Source: Chromera velia (lineage: Eukaryota > Sar > Chromeraceae). From it: a DNA stretch of 29,805 nucleotides. The stretch lies in NCBI GenBank assembly GCA_018398765.1, contig JAHBMJ010000776.1:1-29805 (forward strand), written 5' to 3'. Under the pieces are notes generated by a model. The model was given only the letters and a program-made list of their open reading frames with translations. It was not told the origin of the DNA and ran no database searches. Position 1 is the first letter of the stretch. Each line of letters begins with the position of its first letter. Of this stretch, positions 28,476 through 29,805 are shown in pieces. Both the position numbers and the translations under genes were made by a program.

Positions 28476-29805
28476 CGTCCGTCCGTCCATCCGTCCATTC
28501 GTTCGTCCGTCCGTCCGTCCGTCCGTCCGTCAGTCTGTTCGTCCGTCCGTTTGTCCGTCCGTCCGTTCATCCGTCCGTCCGTCTGCCTTTTCTTTGAGTT
28601 CTCTCTTACGCTTTTTGTTTAAATTTCCTCACTCTTGTCCCCCCAAAACCTTTTTGAATGTGACGCCCCTGACAGCTGACCTGCTTGGCTCGACAGCGCT
28701 TGACTGGAAGCGTGTCCATGCTGTCCACAGTTCATGGAGAGGCCCCGTGCGTCCCTTCTTTCCCACAATTCTTCCCAGGGCGAGCCTCGCCCTTCTATCC
28801 GGTGGCACAACGACGTCGCTTCTCGCCCTCACCCACGCGTCGAACTTGAGGAGGCCCTCCTCGAGGCTGCAAAAAACAAATGAATTGAATGCAACATAAG
28901 TGAAGCAGCACGCAAATTTAAACACACAATTCCGTCACGTGCAAGTCCGCGTGCAGTCGCACAGAAGAGTCCTGTATGGTCCTGTGTCACACACGCGCTC
29001 CATGCACGCACTCTGTCAGCAGCAGTCCTGCCTTGGCCCTTGAGTGACAGTCAGACCGACCTCTGAAGTTTGGCTTCTTGGGCATGATAGTTTTCGGGAG
29101 TGGATGCAGTTTCCTTTTCCAATTCCAACGCCCACTTGCCCATGATGTTTGCGGCATCATTCAAAATGGCTTTCAGTTGAACCCCCCCGAGGTTCTCCAC
29201 CCCCCGTCCAAGGCTCCAGAGCCACTGGAACCCCGCAAAGTTCCTTTTGTCCAGAAACTTGCGTGCAGACAATGAAGAATTGCCGTTGACGGCTGTTTTG
29301 ATGAATACTTGTACTGCTGCTCTGATTTCGGGGTGCGGGGGGGGAGGAGGGCAGAAGGTGGCTTCTGTTTGGAGGCCTTTGTGGAAAAAATGCACTGCGA
29401 CCTCCATCTCATACAGTTGCACCCTTCTTGCAAGGCGCTCCGACTCTCTTCTTGAGACGTACATTCCGAGTTGAAAGTCGGTCTCATGGGGGTCGGGACG
29501 AGACCAGGGCACGCACGGATTTGGCGATAGATCGAAGTGGAGAAACCTGAGGATCTCAAATGCCCCAGCGGCTTCTGCTTTCAGACACATGGACGGATCC
29601 AGCCAGAAAGGCCAGGTCCCCATGCATACTTTGAGAGCCTCTAGCTGGTTGCCCTCGATTGCTGCCTCCACCGTTTTTTTTCGAATGGGGAGTGCATCTC
29701 TGTCGTAAGGCTCCGGTGGGGTTGCGAACCACCGAAGGGTGTTGCAGTCTCCTAGGAATGCAGCTATCTCTGCAGGGTGGCAAGTCGTTAGGCCTCTTGT
29801 GCTCT
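26608..29805 (-). CDS. Ankyrin-like protein with long helical C-terminal region, partial
   Basis: Four exons join in frame: 29805-29061 (open at the window edge), 28866-28650, 28095-27148 and 26754-26608 (TAG stop), giving 684 visible residues. Splice sites: CAGAG/GTCGGT, TTTTTTGCAG, AAG/GTTTTG, GATTGCAG, GCT/GTCAGT and GTGCAG. The N-terminal part has degenerate ankyrin-type repeats (AEIAAFLGDCNTLRWF, TVEAAIEGNQLEALKV, AEAAGAFEILRFL), a pattern common in expanded algal and protist ankyrin families. The 316-residue third exon is helical, with Leu-rich and Lys-rich segments, and I do not recognise it. The tail is acidic (ELGDEDGDDPQDEY) then basic (RGQKRKPSHS), which could be a nuclear localisation signal. 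The open frame after 27148 runs on to 26950, so intron retention there is an alternative end. The last acceptor is a CAGCAG tandem. Confidence 0.7.
28349..28580. repeat. (CT)n, (GTCT)n and (GTCC)n microsatellite cluster in an intron
   Basis: CT run to 28380, GTCT units interrupted by GAGAAGAAGAAACATATAG (28406-28425), then GTCC units with point variants to about 28580. It lies in the 554-bp intron of the ankyrin-like gene. The interruption is the reverse complement of the unit seen at 16.8 and 17.5 kb. Confidence 0.85.

Noticed and set aside
27862-28899. Plus-strand frame of 345 codons
   Set aside because: It is antisense to exons two and three of the ankyrin-like gene and crosses the intronic GTCT/GTCC microsatellite.

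Overview
The window is nuclear DNA of a eukaryote with many spliceosomal introns, microsatellites and nested transposable elements. It contains recognisable exons of the cytosolic chaperonin subunit CCT5 and of an ankyrin-like protein. GT...AG introns of roughly 100 to 800 bp, a scaffold gap (N run), and abundant GACA/GTCT microsatellites suggest a draft genome of a unicellular alga or protist. A chromerid or other alveolate/stramenopile alga is my best guess, but nothing in the sequence proves the lineage.

Layout: (1) 1-389, minus strand: the last two visible exons of an unrecognised basic, Lys/Arg/Glu-rich protein running off the left edge. (2) 1039-11702, plus strand: one decayed non-LTR (LINE-type) retrotransposon of about 10.7 kb. 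It ends in an ATC-repeat tail and is bracketed by an 88-bp direct repeat (951-1038; 11703-11756 continued at 13494-13527) that I read as its target-site duplication. ORF1 carries a coiled-coil stretch and a UBA-like domain. ORF2 carries an acidic/poly-Ser region, two tandem chromodomain-like modules, an APE-type endonuclease and a reverse transcriptase. (3) 5740-7495: three head-to-tail 585-bp units inserted in ORF2 with a 9-bp target duplication. They separate the chromodomain modules from the endonuclease. (4) 11757-13491: two 390-bp terminal-inverted-repeat elements flanking 956 bp, inserted as one unit at a TA inside the right-hand copy of the 88-bp duplication. The nesting therefore gives an order of events.

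(5) 14202-16485, minus strand: four phase-compatible exons of the C-terminal 151 residues of CCT5, ending in a proper stop. I found no exons for its N-terminal two thirds. (6) 16486-18319: repeat-rich DNA with a 265-bp segment present twice. (7) 18320-19927, minus strand (possibly with a first exon at 24560-24604): a chain of short phase-compatible exons of an unrecognised gene. (8) 20-24.5 kb: mostly non-coding, with a pair of 310-330-bp direct repeats and an AT-rich island. (9) 24790-25331: a weak small-gene candidate. (10) 26608-29805, minus strand: four exons of an ankyrin-like protein that runs off the right edge.

The host genes recognised all lie on the minus strand and show no functional link to one another. 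The retrotransposon complex on the plus strand is the most unusual content: a LINE whose ORF2 fused chromodomain-like modules to the endonuclease, later broken by a tandem array of small elements and by point-mutation decay.
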